From positions 24,103,063-24,167,062 of the forward strand of contig CM037472.1 in assembly GCA_021014325.1 (NCBI GenBank): a DNA stretch of 64,000 bases, in the 5' to 3' direction. Shown here one piece after another: positions 10,953-25,747 of this stretch (its first letter is position 1; each line of letters opens with the position of its first letter). The translations under genes and the position numbers were made by a program. This DNA is from Plazaster borealis. Lineage: Eukaryota; Echinodermata; Asteroidea; Forcipulatida; Labidiasteridae. The notes under the pieces were generated by a model. It searched no databases. It was not told the DNA's origin and was given only the letters and a program-made list of their open reading frames with translations.

Positions 10953-11760
10953 TTAACATTGTGAATAAAATATTTGTAATATTACATTGGACCACTGATG
11001 ATCAAGGACTGCTTTGCAATCACCAGAACTCAAAATTTGCCCTGGCAATAATGCATGCACTATAGACTGGTCCATGGAAGCCAGCCACCAACAACTGTGT
11101 ATCAACTGAGCCCACATGGGAAACAACGCCATTTTTAATTTTGGAAATGTTTCTTTGGTTTCGGCCAGGTCCCTGTGCCAATAGCTTGCAGATTCGGTGA
11201 GGTACAGAGGCAGGTTGCTGGCCTGTTGCTCCGGGGTACATTTCTTTTGCTTGGAGTACCTCTCATACCTGTCTATAGCCACACCTCTGGATCTCGGACA
11301 TCTTATCCCGAAAACGATAGATTCAAACTGACACGTTGATGACATTGTGGCTTGAGCTTGAGCAAGACTACCAGATTGTGTTATTATTCAGGAACTGAGT
11401 CGGTGAACAATAACATATAATGTCTAGTCTAGATCAAACACAGCGATGTCACTCACCCAGCTCTGACAAGTTGCATCCAGCTTAGCTTTATCCAGAACGT
11501 ATGTCAAAGGGTTATTGGCAGTAACTGCCGTGACTCGGTTGCCGTACAAGTAGTCACGGAACTTAGTAGAAAGGGCCCAGTAGAGAGCTCGGAACTCTAA
11601 CTTGTCAATTGGGTCCAGGCTTCAGCTGGAGAGAGACTTCGGCTGGCATAAGCAATGACTCACTCCTTGCTGCTTTGGTTTTGAACAAGCACTGCTCCCA
11701 AGCCATGACGAGACGCATCACTTTATACAATAAATGGTTGACTGTAGTCTGGGCGGGCTA
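10953..11760 (-). mobile_element. Broken Ty3/gypsy-type retrotransposon relic (gag and RNase H pieces)
   Basis: On the minus strand 10953-11345 encodes a gag capsid-like piece with the usual pattern RYERY..LPLYL..SASYWHRDL. 11455-11720 encodes an RNase H-like piece with DASRHGLGAVL, IAYASRSLSPAE and TANNPLTYVLDKAKL. The RNase H piece has at least two in-frame stops and a frameshift. In transcription order RNase H comes before gag, opposite to an intact element, so this is a rearranged or two-copy relic. No long terminal repeats were seen. It is not functional. Confidence 0.75.
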
Positions 11761-12628
11761 ATACGAACCAAACTTCTTGCAACTTTCCCTAAAACAACCA
11801 CATCCTATGGGCGATCGTGCCTTTGTAAAGTCTGAAAAGTGTAGAACTCTTTACCGTTAAATATCCGAGCTACAAAATATCTGGACATTTTCAAAAACAT
11901 TTTTAGAACACATTCAATCAGCATTGCTAATGACTGACTCTATATATTGTGTTTATCCACTTTGTTAGTGTGCAAATATCTCTCTTTAATGTGCTCTTAA
12001 TTATATTCCCTGTGTACTTTGATTATCTAAGTATCTTGTAATGGGTTGTCTTTTGGGTACACATTCATGGTTGTAATTAACAAGAATGAGAAATTCCAGA
12101 CCCGTATCTGAATTCAGATTTTGTTATGTCTACCTGGTGAAAAAACCCTTCAGATTAAAGGAAACCATATTGTTTGATCTACTTCTCTAGCACTGAGGAT
12201 ATTCTGTTCCCAAAAGCTCCTTGAAATCTACAACTCCAGGGGTAACCAAAAGTTGGAAATGCCATCATTTCAAAATTATTACCAACTAAAGTTTGGAGCC
12301 TACTTTTAGACCTTTTTGTCAGCAACGACTCTTACTCCTGGTTCAACGACCCTGAGACATGTCCTTTTTTTTCTCTACTACCTCCGATTAGATAGGAAAA
12401 CCGGTGGACTTCTACTTTTGCTTTTAATAGATCGGGGTCTTCTCAAAATTATCTTCACTGCTGTGGAGTGAGATATTATAAGTCTCTTTTTATAACTAAT
12501 TATTTCCCATCAGCTAGCATAAATACTTTCAACTTATTCTTTTAGCAATAGCAATTGCACATATCAAAATTATATCAATATTATACATTTTGTAGCGTTT
12601 ACATTTGACCTCCAGCAATCTCCAATCG
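11761..12628. other. Intergenic / RFESD 3' flank
   Basis: AT-rich sequence downstream of RFESD, likely holding its 3' UTR on the minus strand. No exon, RNA gene or clear repeat boundary was recognised. Confidence 0.4.
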
Positions 12629-16058
<3,430 letters not shown>

Positions 16059-17158
16059 ACCGATCCCCAAATCTGTCAAGTGAATAATAGGGGAGATTCT
16101 GGGCTGTTATTCTTGTGGGAGGTGATCATGGCACTGAGATAGCATTTGGGGGGGGGGTAACATGTTGTGCATATCTACAGTACACAGCGATAAAATGTCA
16201 TAAACACAAAACACATCCACATTGTCACAAGAAATCGCAACCACTTGGTTTTATACAAACTTTGGGGGAAAAAATGATACGCCACATTTAGAAACCTTTT
16301 AAGTTTTAAAGTTTTGTTTAAAACAATTTGTAAGATACTGATAAAGTGATATTAAAATACAAGTATACTAAACATAAACTGAATATAAATTTAAATGGCT
16401 GGTACTGTTCCCTGGGCCTTCCCCCCTAGCCCTTTTCTTTTGGCCAGTTATCAAACATTGTCATGTCATACTCAAAAGACAAAGACCAGAAATGACACTG
16501 ACACTCTGTCTCTGCTCTGCCTTCGCTGGCTTTTTGTCTTCTTTTTTTTCTAAAGTTTTAAAAACACATGGCTATATACGAATATATAATAATTATTTTA
16601 AGACAACAAAAATGAGTATTAATAACAGTTACGTAATCATTATTTAAATTTAAGTTTACAACATATAGACTATCCTATAGTCAACACATTTTTCAAATAC
16701 TAATAAATAGCACTTTTTACAAGCACATTGTCCGATCGTCCGAGCAGTACGAGCTCGGAGTGATTGAAACTACAAGTACAATTGTCTCGCGGTGAAACAA
16801 CTGAAGAATATATAAATGTCCACAAACCATTCATGGAGTGTTTACTGCCGCCGTGGCCTTAGTTACTTCCGCATAATTTTCGCGCGATTTCGCTACATTT
16901 GGCGCAAAAGCTCTTTAAACTTACGCCCTCATCGACAACTTAAATTTAGTTCAACGACTATTTTATGAAAATTGTACATTGCACATGCAACGTTTAAGAC
17001 GATAATTAAATCTTCCAATCATGATGCATCTTCTTGTCACGTGACAATACACCGCCAAGCTCAAGAAGATGGTCTTTAAACTTGTATTATTTTATTGACT
17101 AGTTCTCCATTTCTTTTCGAATTTTTCCTGAATATTCAGACAATATTCAGATTTTAAA
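16059..17158. promoter_or_regulatory. Shared upstream region of divergent RFESD and RING genes
   Basis: The start codons of the two genes face away from each other with 1,100 bp between them. The half nearer the RING gene (16730-17080) is richer in CpG than the surrounding DNA, and a 10-bp palindrome GTCACGTGAC at 17036-17045 holds a CACGTG E-box about 115 bp before the RING ATG. No TATA box is evident. A bidirectional promoter is inferred from layout; start sites are not visible. Confidence 0.5.
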
Positions 17159-20100
17159 ATGGATCGACCGGAAAGTTCCCAAACTGAGTCATTACTGAAT
17201 GCACAACGGAATTTTGAAAAAAGGTAAGAAGAAGGACTAACGCTTCCGATTGTTGGTCACGGCGTTCGTCATGTTCGTCGTGTTGTCCAGCAGTCAACTC
17301 GGACCAACTCGGTCGGTCGGACTAGCTCGTAATGCGTTTCGCGTCACGGAAGGTTATTCATAAAGCTGAGAAAATACCGCTTAACAAATTTCTCTGCTAA
17401 CATTAGCAAAGACAACAAGTGTAGTAGGCCTACCAGTCGCAACAATGGAATTTGGGCTGTTATACTGCAGTGCTAGTGCTAGGCCTATGCAATATTGTTT
17501 GTGCTTAGCAAGATTCTGTGCGTACAGGATTTATGAAATTGGGCCCTGTTTCTGCTAGTGCAGTGGTAGGGCCGGAAACCAGTCATCTCGCCCCCCCCGC
17601 AAAGTCGCCCCCTACAAAGTCGCCCCCTGCAAAGTCGCCCCCTAGCAAGCTCGCCCCCTCCGTGTACAAAGTCGCCCCCTCACAATGTCGCCCCCTACAA
17701 AGTCGCCCCCCGACACAGTCGCCCCCCCCGACAAAGTCACCCCCCGACACAGTCGCCCCCTAACAAAGTCGCCCCCTAACAAAGTCGCCCCCCGACACAG
17801 TCGCCCCCTAACAAAGTCGCCCCCCGACACAGTCGCTTGCCGGTTATGAACAAGAGTTAGAAAATTTCCCCTTAGAATAGATGTCATTGAAACAATAGCA
17901 AAACAATGCACGAATCGACCTAAATTTCCGAAAGCTAATGCGACCCAAAGGATCCGCAAAAAAACCCACTTTTCAACAACAGAATAACTTTTGTCAAAAA
18001 TTGTGGTTTTTCAATAAGTTATCCTCAGCAAAAATGTATATAGTCTTTAAGGGTTCCCTTTCTTGAATCAAGTTAAAAACAATAAAAAATTCCCCTTAGA
18101 AAATCATTGAAACAGTAGCCATTGAGGAAACACCATTGAGGAAATATTTTGAAGAAAAAGGACAAAACTTACCAGATCCCCGAGCGAACGAGCCGCGTTC
18201 GCGGCTGCACAGTTGCCGGGACACACAATGCACCACACGCCGCACTGAGACTGTTGACCCCGTTGACCTGCACACACACAGCCGAAGCTCCGCCCCACTC
18301 AGATTCAAATTCTCAACCTGGGACATTTTTGACTCTTTCGCTCGGGGATCTGGTAAGTTTTTGTCCTTTTTCTTCAAAATATTTCCTCAATGGTGTTTTG
18401 AGTGATATGGAAGGATTCATTAGACATTGAGGATCAAGTTCGTGTTCCTAGAATTTGTGTCATGATTTTCAAAAGTGGTAAAAATGGAGCAAATCTGCTG
18501 ACTAGCTGTCGAAATTGTACGTGTTGGACCAGATTGCCGTTTGCCGTTTCGAGCTTGGCTCGTAACCCTCCGGCTTCGCCGTCGGGAGGAGGGTTACGTT
18601 ATCGCAACTACAAAATACCAAGAGAGGGCGCTGTTTTGCCAAGCATGTCGGGTGTAGTAAAAGGGGGCAACCCGGGAAATCGGTAGCCTGGGCGCACGAC
18701 GACCGACTGTGTTTATAAAATTGTTGCAACGTTCAAATCATAGGCTTGTTTACTTTTTTAGTTTACGCAGGGCCTAGGCCATGTGTGCAGACATCGTGTA
18801 CTGCGGTTTGCATTTGCCCCCTATGCCCAAAATAAGTCAACGGGTGTCAAGGGTGCAGACAAAATTCAACGGCTGTTTCATGTGACAGCTACAGTAGTGA
18901 GCTGCATATGGCGGGTGTCACACATAGCACAGACTGGAGTCGGATAAAGTGCATGCATCCATTAAATCTCCATGGAGATCAATGCATGCATCAAACAGTT
19001 TGATGCATGTCGGACTCCCAGTCTGTGTACATTGTAGTACCTGCCTCCATATGCAGCTTGCTTAGCTGTAGTTGTCTCATGAAACAGCAGTTGAATTTTG
19101 TTCGCACCCTCGGCACCTGGTGACGTGATGTATTTTGAGATGGCATTGTGGGTCCATTCCAAAATGGCCGCGATCCAGAAGTAATTCTGGGAGGGAGGGA
19201 AAGTGAGAGGTAATTGGACACTTCAGTTGGTTAAAACCACCGACCCAGCCGTAGGGGATGTGCCCTTGTTTACAGGTTTCCTCAGGCTCGCAAGCTACAG
19301 TGATTAAGTTCTCTAATGAGACATCCTTGATTTCATTACAAGAAATAAACAATAATAATCAGTATGGGATTGATGTTTGACCATTTTCACCTTGCCAGAT
19401 TTAGCTGCCCAATTTGCTTGGAACCCAGACTGAAAATGGTTGTGTCAAGTTGTCAACATAGAATCTGCATAGAATGCCTCTATGACAAACAGAACAAACT
19501 CTACAAGGCGATGGCCAAGTGCCCAACGTGTCAGAGAGAAAATGTGTATCCGGCTGAAAGGTAAGACAGGCATTTCTTTGTGGAGAATCCCATCAGTTTG
19601 AATGTTTGTTGTGTTTCAATCGATCTGATCGTAAATTTGTCATTTACTCTTTTTTGTTTTGGTGATTTTTTTGTTCTGTTTGGCTTGAATTTATAGACCA
19701 GACATACCTGAAGATAACATTGAGATTCAACGACAGCTTGGTGTTACACAGTGTCCGCTTGATGGCTGTGACGCAGGACTGTGGATATGGGACGTTGAGA
19801 AGCACATAGAGTAAGCATTGACCCAATAAGCCATTTGTGAGTTAGATTTGAATAATGTCTGGTACAATGACTTGCTTAGTCACAAGTTACCGCCTAAATT
19901 TGAATTCCTCAGACTATAGACAGATCTAGAGACAGTTGCTATGTCAAATGGTTCTGGGCAAGCTTTTATATAGCAACCTCCAGATAAGCAAACCCTGGTA
20001 CCATTGTGTCATATATACAGCCCGGGCTGTCGTGGCGCTCCAAAGGCTTTTTCAAGCACAACATCAACCTCTACCCTTGCAGGTACCCATTTATACCCCT

Positions 20101-20925
20101 GAGTGGAGAGAAGTTATTATAAAGTATCTTGCTCAAGGATACAAGTGTCATGACCGAGATTCAAACCCACACCCCAAAGACTTAACCACCATCACTTGAA
20201 TTTGATGCTGTAAACGGCTCGGCCATGACACTTATTCTAAAGAGAAGTATTCAACTCGCATACAATTGGTACAAAAGTCAATTCCATTCTCCCAAACATT
20301 TAAAAAGAGGAGTGAAGTGTAGACTTTGTTGATTAAGTTTTGGTAGTTAAGTTCAATTCTACGCCAGTGAGCAATATTCTTGTAAAATCTTCCAAATTTG
20401 ATGTGCATGAAATTGGTTCAGCAGACCATGATAGTAAAGAAACTGATCTTACATATTAACAGATGCAAGTCTCTTTTTTGTTTTGTCAGATCTTGCTCAT
20501 ATGCTGTGGTTTCACCCAAACCGGGATCGAAAAGAAAACGAGTGCAGAAAGCCAAAAACCAGAAAAATGTGTCCGTCTCCCCAAAGTGTAAACATCAGAA
20601 GCAGGAACCTTCATCTCAGTCCAAGACACCTGTTAATAACAAAACCCCACTACATACTAGCAACAATGAAGAGAACAAGACCTCCCTGAGGTCACGGCCC
20701 CAAATCAGGAGCACAATAGAGTACTACCAGTACCATCGCAGTGCGGCAAGAGAATGGTCACCAGGCAGACGAGATTTCAACCGCGAGAATGCGGCAAGAG
20801 AATGGTCACCAGGCAGACGAGATTTCAACCGCGAGAATCTCGAGGCTAACAACAGATATCAGTACCTACTGCGTTCAAATCAAATGCAAGGCCAGCCATA
20901 TCCCTTCCCTATGTATCGTCAGTAA
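17159..20925 (+). CDS. RING finger (C3HC4) protein with second C2HC zinc motif, unassigned family
   Basis: Coding exons 17159-17223, 19399-19560, 19697-19810 and 20490-20925 (stop TAA) join in frame to 258 residues. The RING lies at residues 25-66 with all eight ligands: C25, C28, C40, H42, C45, C48, C63, C66. A second motif, C95-x4-C100-x11-H112-x3-C116, is completed across the last intron. The tail (117-258) is basic and Ser/Pro/Gln-rich, with a KRKR cluster at 128-131 (possible nuclear signal), and ends in two identical 16-residue units (199-214 and 215-230). RING proteins of this type usually act as E3 ubiquitin ligases; that is a family expectation. I do not recognise a named orthologue. 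The start is the first ATG, followed by MDRPESSQ; AATAAA at 21204-21209 is a plausible poly(A) signal. Confidence 0.88.
17345..17548. mobile_element. MITE, GGGCCCAATTTCAT family, RING gene intron 1
   Basis: The right end TTATGAAATTGGGCCCTG is intact. The left end, TTATTCATAAAGCTGAG, has lost the GGGCCC tip. Confidence 0.65.
17588..17835. repeat. C-rich 15-17 bp minisatellite in RING intron 1
   Basis: About 16 tandem units with core ACAAAGTCGCCCCCT, each with a run of four to eight C on the plus strand, hence G runs on the minus strand. It begins 365 bp after the first exon's donor site. Two unit types alternate toward the end (ACAAAGTCGCC and GACACAGTCGCC), a sign of higher-order expansion. 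Confidence 0.93.
18131..18395. mobile_element. Palindromic element in RING intron 1
   Basis: Near-perfect inverted arms of about 58 bp: CACCATTGAGGAAATATTTT at 18131 against AAAATATTTCCTCAATGGTG ending at 18395. The centre is about 150 bp and GC-rich. No coding content. Confidence 0.85.
18845..19125. mobile_element. Palindromic element in RING intron 1, second
   Basis: Arms of about 120 bp pair: AGCTGCATATGG against CCATATGCAGCT, and AAATTCAACGGCTGTTTCATG against CATGAAACAGCAGTTGAATTT. A small inner hairpin, ATGCATGCATC, lies near the centre. Confidence 0.8.
19215..19340 (+). mobile_element. SINE body fragment, plus strand
   Basis: CCCTTGTTTACAGGTTTCCT, CTCGCAAGCTACAGTGATTA and ATGAGACATCCTTG match the reverse complement of SINE bodies at 37690 and 58262. 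The tRNA head is missing. Confidence 0.65.
19975..20230 (-). mobile_element. tRNA-Ser/Leu-derived SINE, minus strand, RING intron 3
   Basis: The minus-strand head AGTGTCATGGCCGAGCCG and B-box-like GGGTTTGAATCTCGGTCATG are followed by the body word CTTGAGCAAGATACTTTATA. It lies wholly inside the last intron. Confidence 0.7.
20743..20838 (+). repeat. Exact 48-bp tandem duplication inside RING coding exon
   Basis: 20743-20790 and 20791-20838 are identical base for base and encode AAREWSPGRRDFNREN twice. It keeps the reading frame. Confidence 0.97.
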
Positions 20926-21203
20926 GAAATCAAGACTGGGAAGCCTAACTGGTAAGCATGTAAATGTCACCAGGGTCATAAGGACAGGTGCATTTTGAAT
21001 CATGGGGGAGGAAAAACTAGAGGCATGGATATGAGGCAGGTAACGTCACAACAGAGTCCTGTTAGAGAGAAATTACCACAGAGACCAAGAATGGTTGTGT
21101 TAAACAAAAATCATGAAAATTTAGATATTTTTATTCTACAAGTGTACGTGTTATGAAAGTAGAACCAATTATCCTGTGAACTATTTCATATTTCTGTCCA
21201 ATC

Positions 21204-21209
21204 AATAAA
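21204..21209 (+). terminator. Probable poly(A) signal of the RING gene
   Basis: AATAAA 279 bp after the stop codon, preceded by CCAATC and followed by a T/G-rich stretch. It is the first canonical signal downstream of the stop. Confidence 0.55.
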
Positions 21210-21309
21210 CTTTTAACCTCTGCATTGTTTTCTTGATAATGAGAGTACCTGCTTAAATAAAAATTTCTGTGGTTTAACAATATGTTTTTGGAAGACTAAA
21301 ACAGTTTAA

Positions 21310-21760
21310 TTAAGGGGAGGGTCATAAGATTGGTAAATCCTCCAAAACTGAATAACCATAAAAACTTACTTAGTGAGAAGCACTGCAGCTGTTGATAGTA
21401 TAAACTATTTTGAGAAAGGATTCCCTTCGAAGTAATATGGTTTTCATAATTTTTCACCCAAACATTTGAATCTGAGAAACGATTTATGCATTAATCATTT
21501 CTCAGATTTCTGAGGGTTGGTGTCTGTTTGCGAATGCTGCTGCTAGAGATGCGGTTGGTACCCACTGTCACCTCGCTAAACATGTATGGATTTGACGTTC
21601 TTGTGAAAATACTGTGACAGTTTTTTTGCTGTTTTCTCAGCATGTAGACACTGTATTTAGCTGACACTTTCACATGTAACTTTTATTATCTTTCTTCATA
21701 TTGTTGCCTATAAATCAGCTTTATGTTTGACAAAAAACAATCTATGACCCCTGCCTTTAA
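21310..21760. mobile_element. Diverged MITE related to the AAAGGCACTG family
   Basis: AAAACTTACTTAGTGAGAAG, TTGATAGTATAAACTATTTT and the right-side AATCTATGACCCCTGCC recur in order at 33840-34115 and 40930-41245. It encodes nothing. Confidence 0.6.
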
Positions 21761-22099
21761 GTGTATTCCTCCAAAACCCAAATGTTTTTCCTGGCTTTTG
21801 TTATACTTTATACGTTGTTATAAATTGAATGTCCTCAGATTGATATTTATTGTACATACATGTACATATGTTGTATAGAAAAAAGACTTGAGGTACTTAG
21901 TCCTTGAATTCGAAATGAATATTTCACTTTTTTTGTTCTTCTTCAAATCAAACCAAAATGCCTCAAAAATCGCTTTTGAATATTGTATAAAGTTTAATTT
22001 ACATTTGATGTAAAGCCTTATACATTAATTGTGTATTATTTCTTACATGAAGGGAGCCAGTTGTTCAGTTACCTTTTTCCAGGATGAAACACACTTGTG

Positions 22100-22205
22100 A
22101 TTTTTTGCCATTCCTGAATATACGATATTGTTCTAGTAAGGTTTGCAGAGTGCATGAAATCTCTCTTTTGAGTTGTGGTGGTTCTGAAAAGAACCAGCAG
22201 TGTTA
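22100..22205 (-). repeat. Dispersed repeat with histone-type stem-loop, copy 2
   Basis: On the minus strand 22195-22180 reads GGTTCTTTTCAGAACC, then ACCACAACTCAAAAGAGAG. The stem-loop, an ACCA just after it and a purine-rich AAAGAGAG about a dozen bases later have the layout of a replication-dependent histone gene 3' end (stem-loop plus downstream element). No histone coding sequence is nearby. Confidence 0.7.
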
Positions 22206-22325
22206 CCGGTACAACTCTACGTTTACCAAGAAGACAAGAAATGGCATCTCTGGACCAATTTATTAAGTGCCTGAATTCATTCACTATCTTATTGCAGGTC
22301 TTGTTAAATTTATTATATTAAAGCC

Positions 22326-22415
22326 TTCAAGAAAGTCTCTGCTAGGGTCAAAGTGTCAGGCCATTAACTATTTTTCGTATTTATACCGTAGGTCCTTTTG
22401 GTTGGTAAGCAGTTT
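22326..22415. repeat. Fragment of retroelement-like repeat shared with 51145-51243
   Basis: AAAGTCTCTGCTAGGGTC and AGGTCCTTTTGGTTGGTAAG match the 51.1-51.2 kb copy closely in sequence and order. Probably the end of a retroelement. Confidence 0.6.
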
Positions 22416-23829
22416 GCTAATTCTATTTTCTTAAATGTGAGTTGTTACTAAATTGAGTTATGTCATGTTGTGTATGTAATTGAAATGTGGAGCAAGTCGT
22501 CTGAATTCATTGTAACTATTCATTTACATCTTAAAAGGGCTACAAAAGTTAGCCAAATGTATAAACAATGTATATTGCTTGTAAATAATAATCGCACGTG
22601 TAGTTGAAAGGCAGGCCAGATATGGCATTACACGGTAAAATAGGGCATTGTTTAGATGAAAATTCTAGTTTTAAAATTGTGTCGCCAATGACTTTTAAAG
22701 CACAATGAGGACGAGATTCTTATTGACCTTTTTTTATGACTGGTTATATGTGATCAGAAAATTAACTAGATTTGTGCCACTTTTTAATACTTTAACTGGC
22801 AAAACAATTTTCTGGGCAGATGTTGGGGCTCTCATTGTGACAAATAAACAGTGGTTCATTCTCGACCCAAAGAAGTGAATCCGGACCTAGATAAACCATA
22901 CAGTCCTCTATGGTTGAACCAAGCTCAACTTTTTGTGAGCTGAATGTTTCTTTGTGAATTTCACTTTGGATGTCATGATTTGCATTCAGACCAGGGCCTA
23001 ATAATTTCATAGAGCTGTATAAGCACAAAAAGTAGCTAAGCACATAACAATTATGCTTACCATATTAAGGTAACCAGCTAAAATGCAATGTCACGTGCAA
23101 TGCCTCTGTGACTGGTATTCTGCTCATATTTGCTTAGCAATGCGATGAAGTCTTATTTGATGCGAAGTATCTACTCCATTTATTGTGGAAAATACTGTAG
23201 CGAAATGACGTCAGAAAATATGACGCAGCATTCTTCAACGCAGGCCCAAATGAGTTGCAGTTTACCAGTGTAAAATGCGTCGTTGAACAACCTACATCGA
23301 GGGTTCATGCCGCCCATTGATCTTGATTGTTTCTTCCCGAGAGATTCAAACTCCTTCCGTGGTCCTTTCTCTATGGTCATATTTCATTATTTATAGAACA
23401 TGCTGGAAAGGCCATTTCAACTTTCAGGGCAATTGTGACTGGCAGAGTAATATATGCATTTAAAATGAGTACTGCATTATACTGAATTTAGTACACATCT
23501 TACATTTTGGGATGCATTGCAAATATTGGCCAAATGATTCACTGACAAAAAATGATCTCACTCCCGTATGTTGAGGAGTTAAACTTTGGAAAACTGTATC
23601 TACTACTGTTTTTATGATTACTACTGAAGTTTGAGTGAGCAAGTCCACAATTTTACACACTAAAAACCTTCTGAATCTCTGGTCCTAAACTCTGGAATAA
23701 TATTCTCAACACAGTTTTGTCAGTTGAAAAGCATATAAAACCTACCCTTTTCCAGTAGTTCCGTAAATTTCTTTATTTTCGTGCTTAGCACCATGATTTA
23801 GATGGAATGGTGCTCTATAAATCCTGTTA

Positions 23830-24014
23830 CAGTCAACCCTCGTTATAAAGAGCAATGCTTAAAAGAAGTTCTGCTTATGAAGAGTAAATTCTGAAGTCCA
23901 GAATCTCATTTCTGCTTTATGTTTCTTTGTTTTGCTGTCCTCTCATAACAAAATTCCTGTTATAAAAGGTAATTTGGCCAGTCCCAGCGGCCTTGTTATA
24001 ACGAGAGTGGACTG
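23830..24014. mobile_element. Tc1/mariner-pogo-like MITE with TA duplication
   Basis: The 185-bp element starts CAGTCAACCCTCGTTATAA and ends TTATAACGAGAGTGGACTG, a close inverted match, and is flanked by TA on both sides (23828-23829, 24015-24016). A TA target site is typical of the Tc1/mariner superfamily. Confidence 0.8.
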
Positions 24015-25747
24015 TATTATTATGACGATGAAAACCTAGGGTTTACATGATTGATTAAAAAGGGAAAAGGAATGCTCTTGACAAACAGGTCATCAACTAC
24101 ACTCGAGCCGTTCTTTCGTGTTCATTCATATTTATTTCTCGTATGTTACCTTATTGTGCTGAAAGTCAGTCTGTGTTCAATCCTCCGTTTGTTTTTGTTA
24201 CGAAAAAATGATTATACTTTGGAATGTATGTAAGCAGTTGCATTAAGCACCACAGTGGTCAAATGTTCTATAGTTTGTTTAATCTCAAATACAACGCCCA
24301 GCTCTGCTGAGCTTTTTAAACACATCCATACAGCTAGGCATAATTCAGCTGAAACAGTTCTATACAAATCATAATGTTAACAGTTTGTATTTGTATCCTC
24401 TTAATTGTTTATTTTTCACTGGTGTAAGTCTAACGTAAGGTGAATATCTGGTTTTCATTAAAAAAAATCCAACCTTTGGCGGGTGAGTTACTTAAAGCCG
24501 ATACACATTATCGTATTTTTATATATATATATATGAAACTGAACAATATAAAAAACGGTTAAGGGTCCTTAACAATACAAACATCTCATATAATCATATT
24601 CATACTTAGTAATTTATTATAAATCTGTAAAAATGAAGTCAAATACACAGGATGACTTTGTACTGAAAGTTGAAAGTAAAAATAGCAAGTGTTTCCTTAC
24701 ACTTGAAAGGGATAAGGGGCATTTGAAACTCCACAAATAGTCCCCTTGCATATGACATCACAACATTATATATACACCCCTTGCACAACATGCAGCGCAC
24801 TTACATATTGGGAGTCAAAATGTACACAAAGGAATTGACTCCTAAAATAGTGGAATTGGTAGACGCGCTTTGTGCGGAGATGCGCTCCGCAAGGGGTCAA
24901 TACCCCACTCTTAAAGAGGTCACCTCATTGATTGACTGCTGTGTTAGGTGTGTACATTGGTCCATCATCTGACCCCAGCTATGGTGACATATTCAAGGGA
25001 AGGTCATTCAACATTGGGCAGAATACAACATTGCCAGACTAACACATTATGCTCTTAAGAGTTACATTGTGTTTAGTTAGTAATACACATCTTTAAGTAA
25101 GTGATTGTGGGTTTTTTGGTCACATAACAAAACATTCTCTTAGGACTTGTTGATGAAGTTTGTAACATTTTTTCTGCCATCCCATCGTAGGGCATCAATT
25201 GTTGTGAAACTCCCACTAATTTGTAATCTAATCTTTGGGGAAAAATTAGACTATTTGGACAAAATTCACTTTTCCAATTTCAAGTTTGTTTCACATGCGT
25301 CTATATGCCTTATTACAACTTAATTTGTTCACGGAAATAGCTTGTAAATTATTGTTAATAAACTACTACTTTTCATACCACAATTAAGTTTCCTTGTGTG
25401 CTAATTTGAAGCCAAGATGTCAGATGGAGTTATAGTCGGGTCTCCTTAGTAAAATTGCTAAAGATTTTGTTTTAAATCATCAATCTCAACAACGCGGGGT
25501 AAACATCAAAATTCTACATAACGTGAGACTGGATTAATAGTTTAACAGTGATATACTCTATAATCTACTATACAGAGAATTCTGTGCTTTTTATGGCATC
25601 ATTATAACCTACACAAGATAGTGTCAAGGTCCATGCAGTCATGTGACAGAAATATGGCAGATAAGAATTATGCTTGTAAGTGTGGCGTAATTCCACTGTA
25701 AGCCACGCCCACTTCAAACAAACTGGCTCCAACGGTTACCAGAAGCC
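24015..25747. other. AT-rich intergenic DNA, no gene seen
   Basis: No exon chain, RNA gene or family motif on either strand. There is a short AT dinucleotide run near 24517 and a small TGTGCGGAGATGCGCTCCGCA hairpin near 24876. Confidence 0.5.

Noticed and set aside
17642..17959. 105-residue minus-strand frame with GGDFVRGRLCRG repeats
   Set aside because: Translation of the C-rich minisatellite; no splice context and low complexity.
22100..22205. A histone gene 3' end
   Set aside because: No histone coding sequence on the correct strand upstream, and the same block recurs elsewhere as a repeat.
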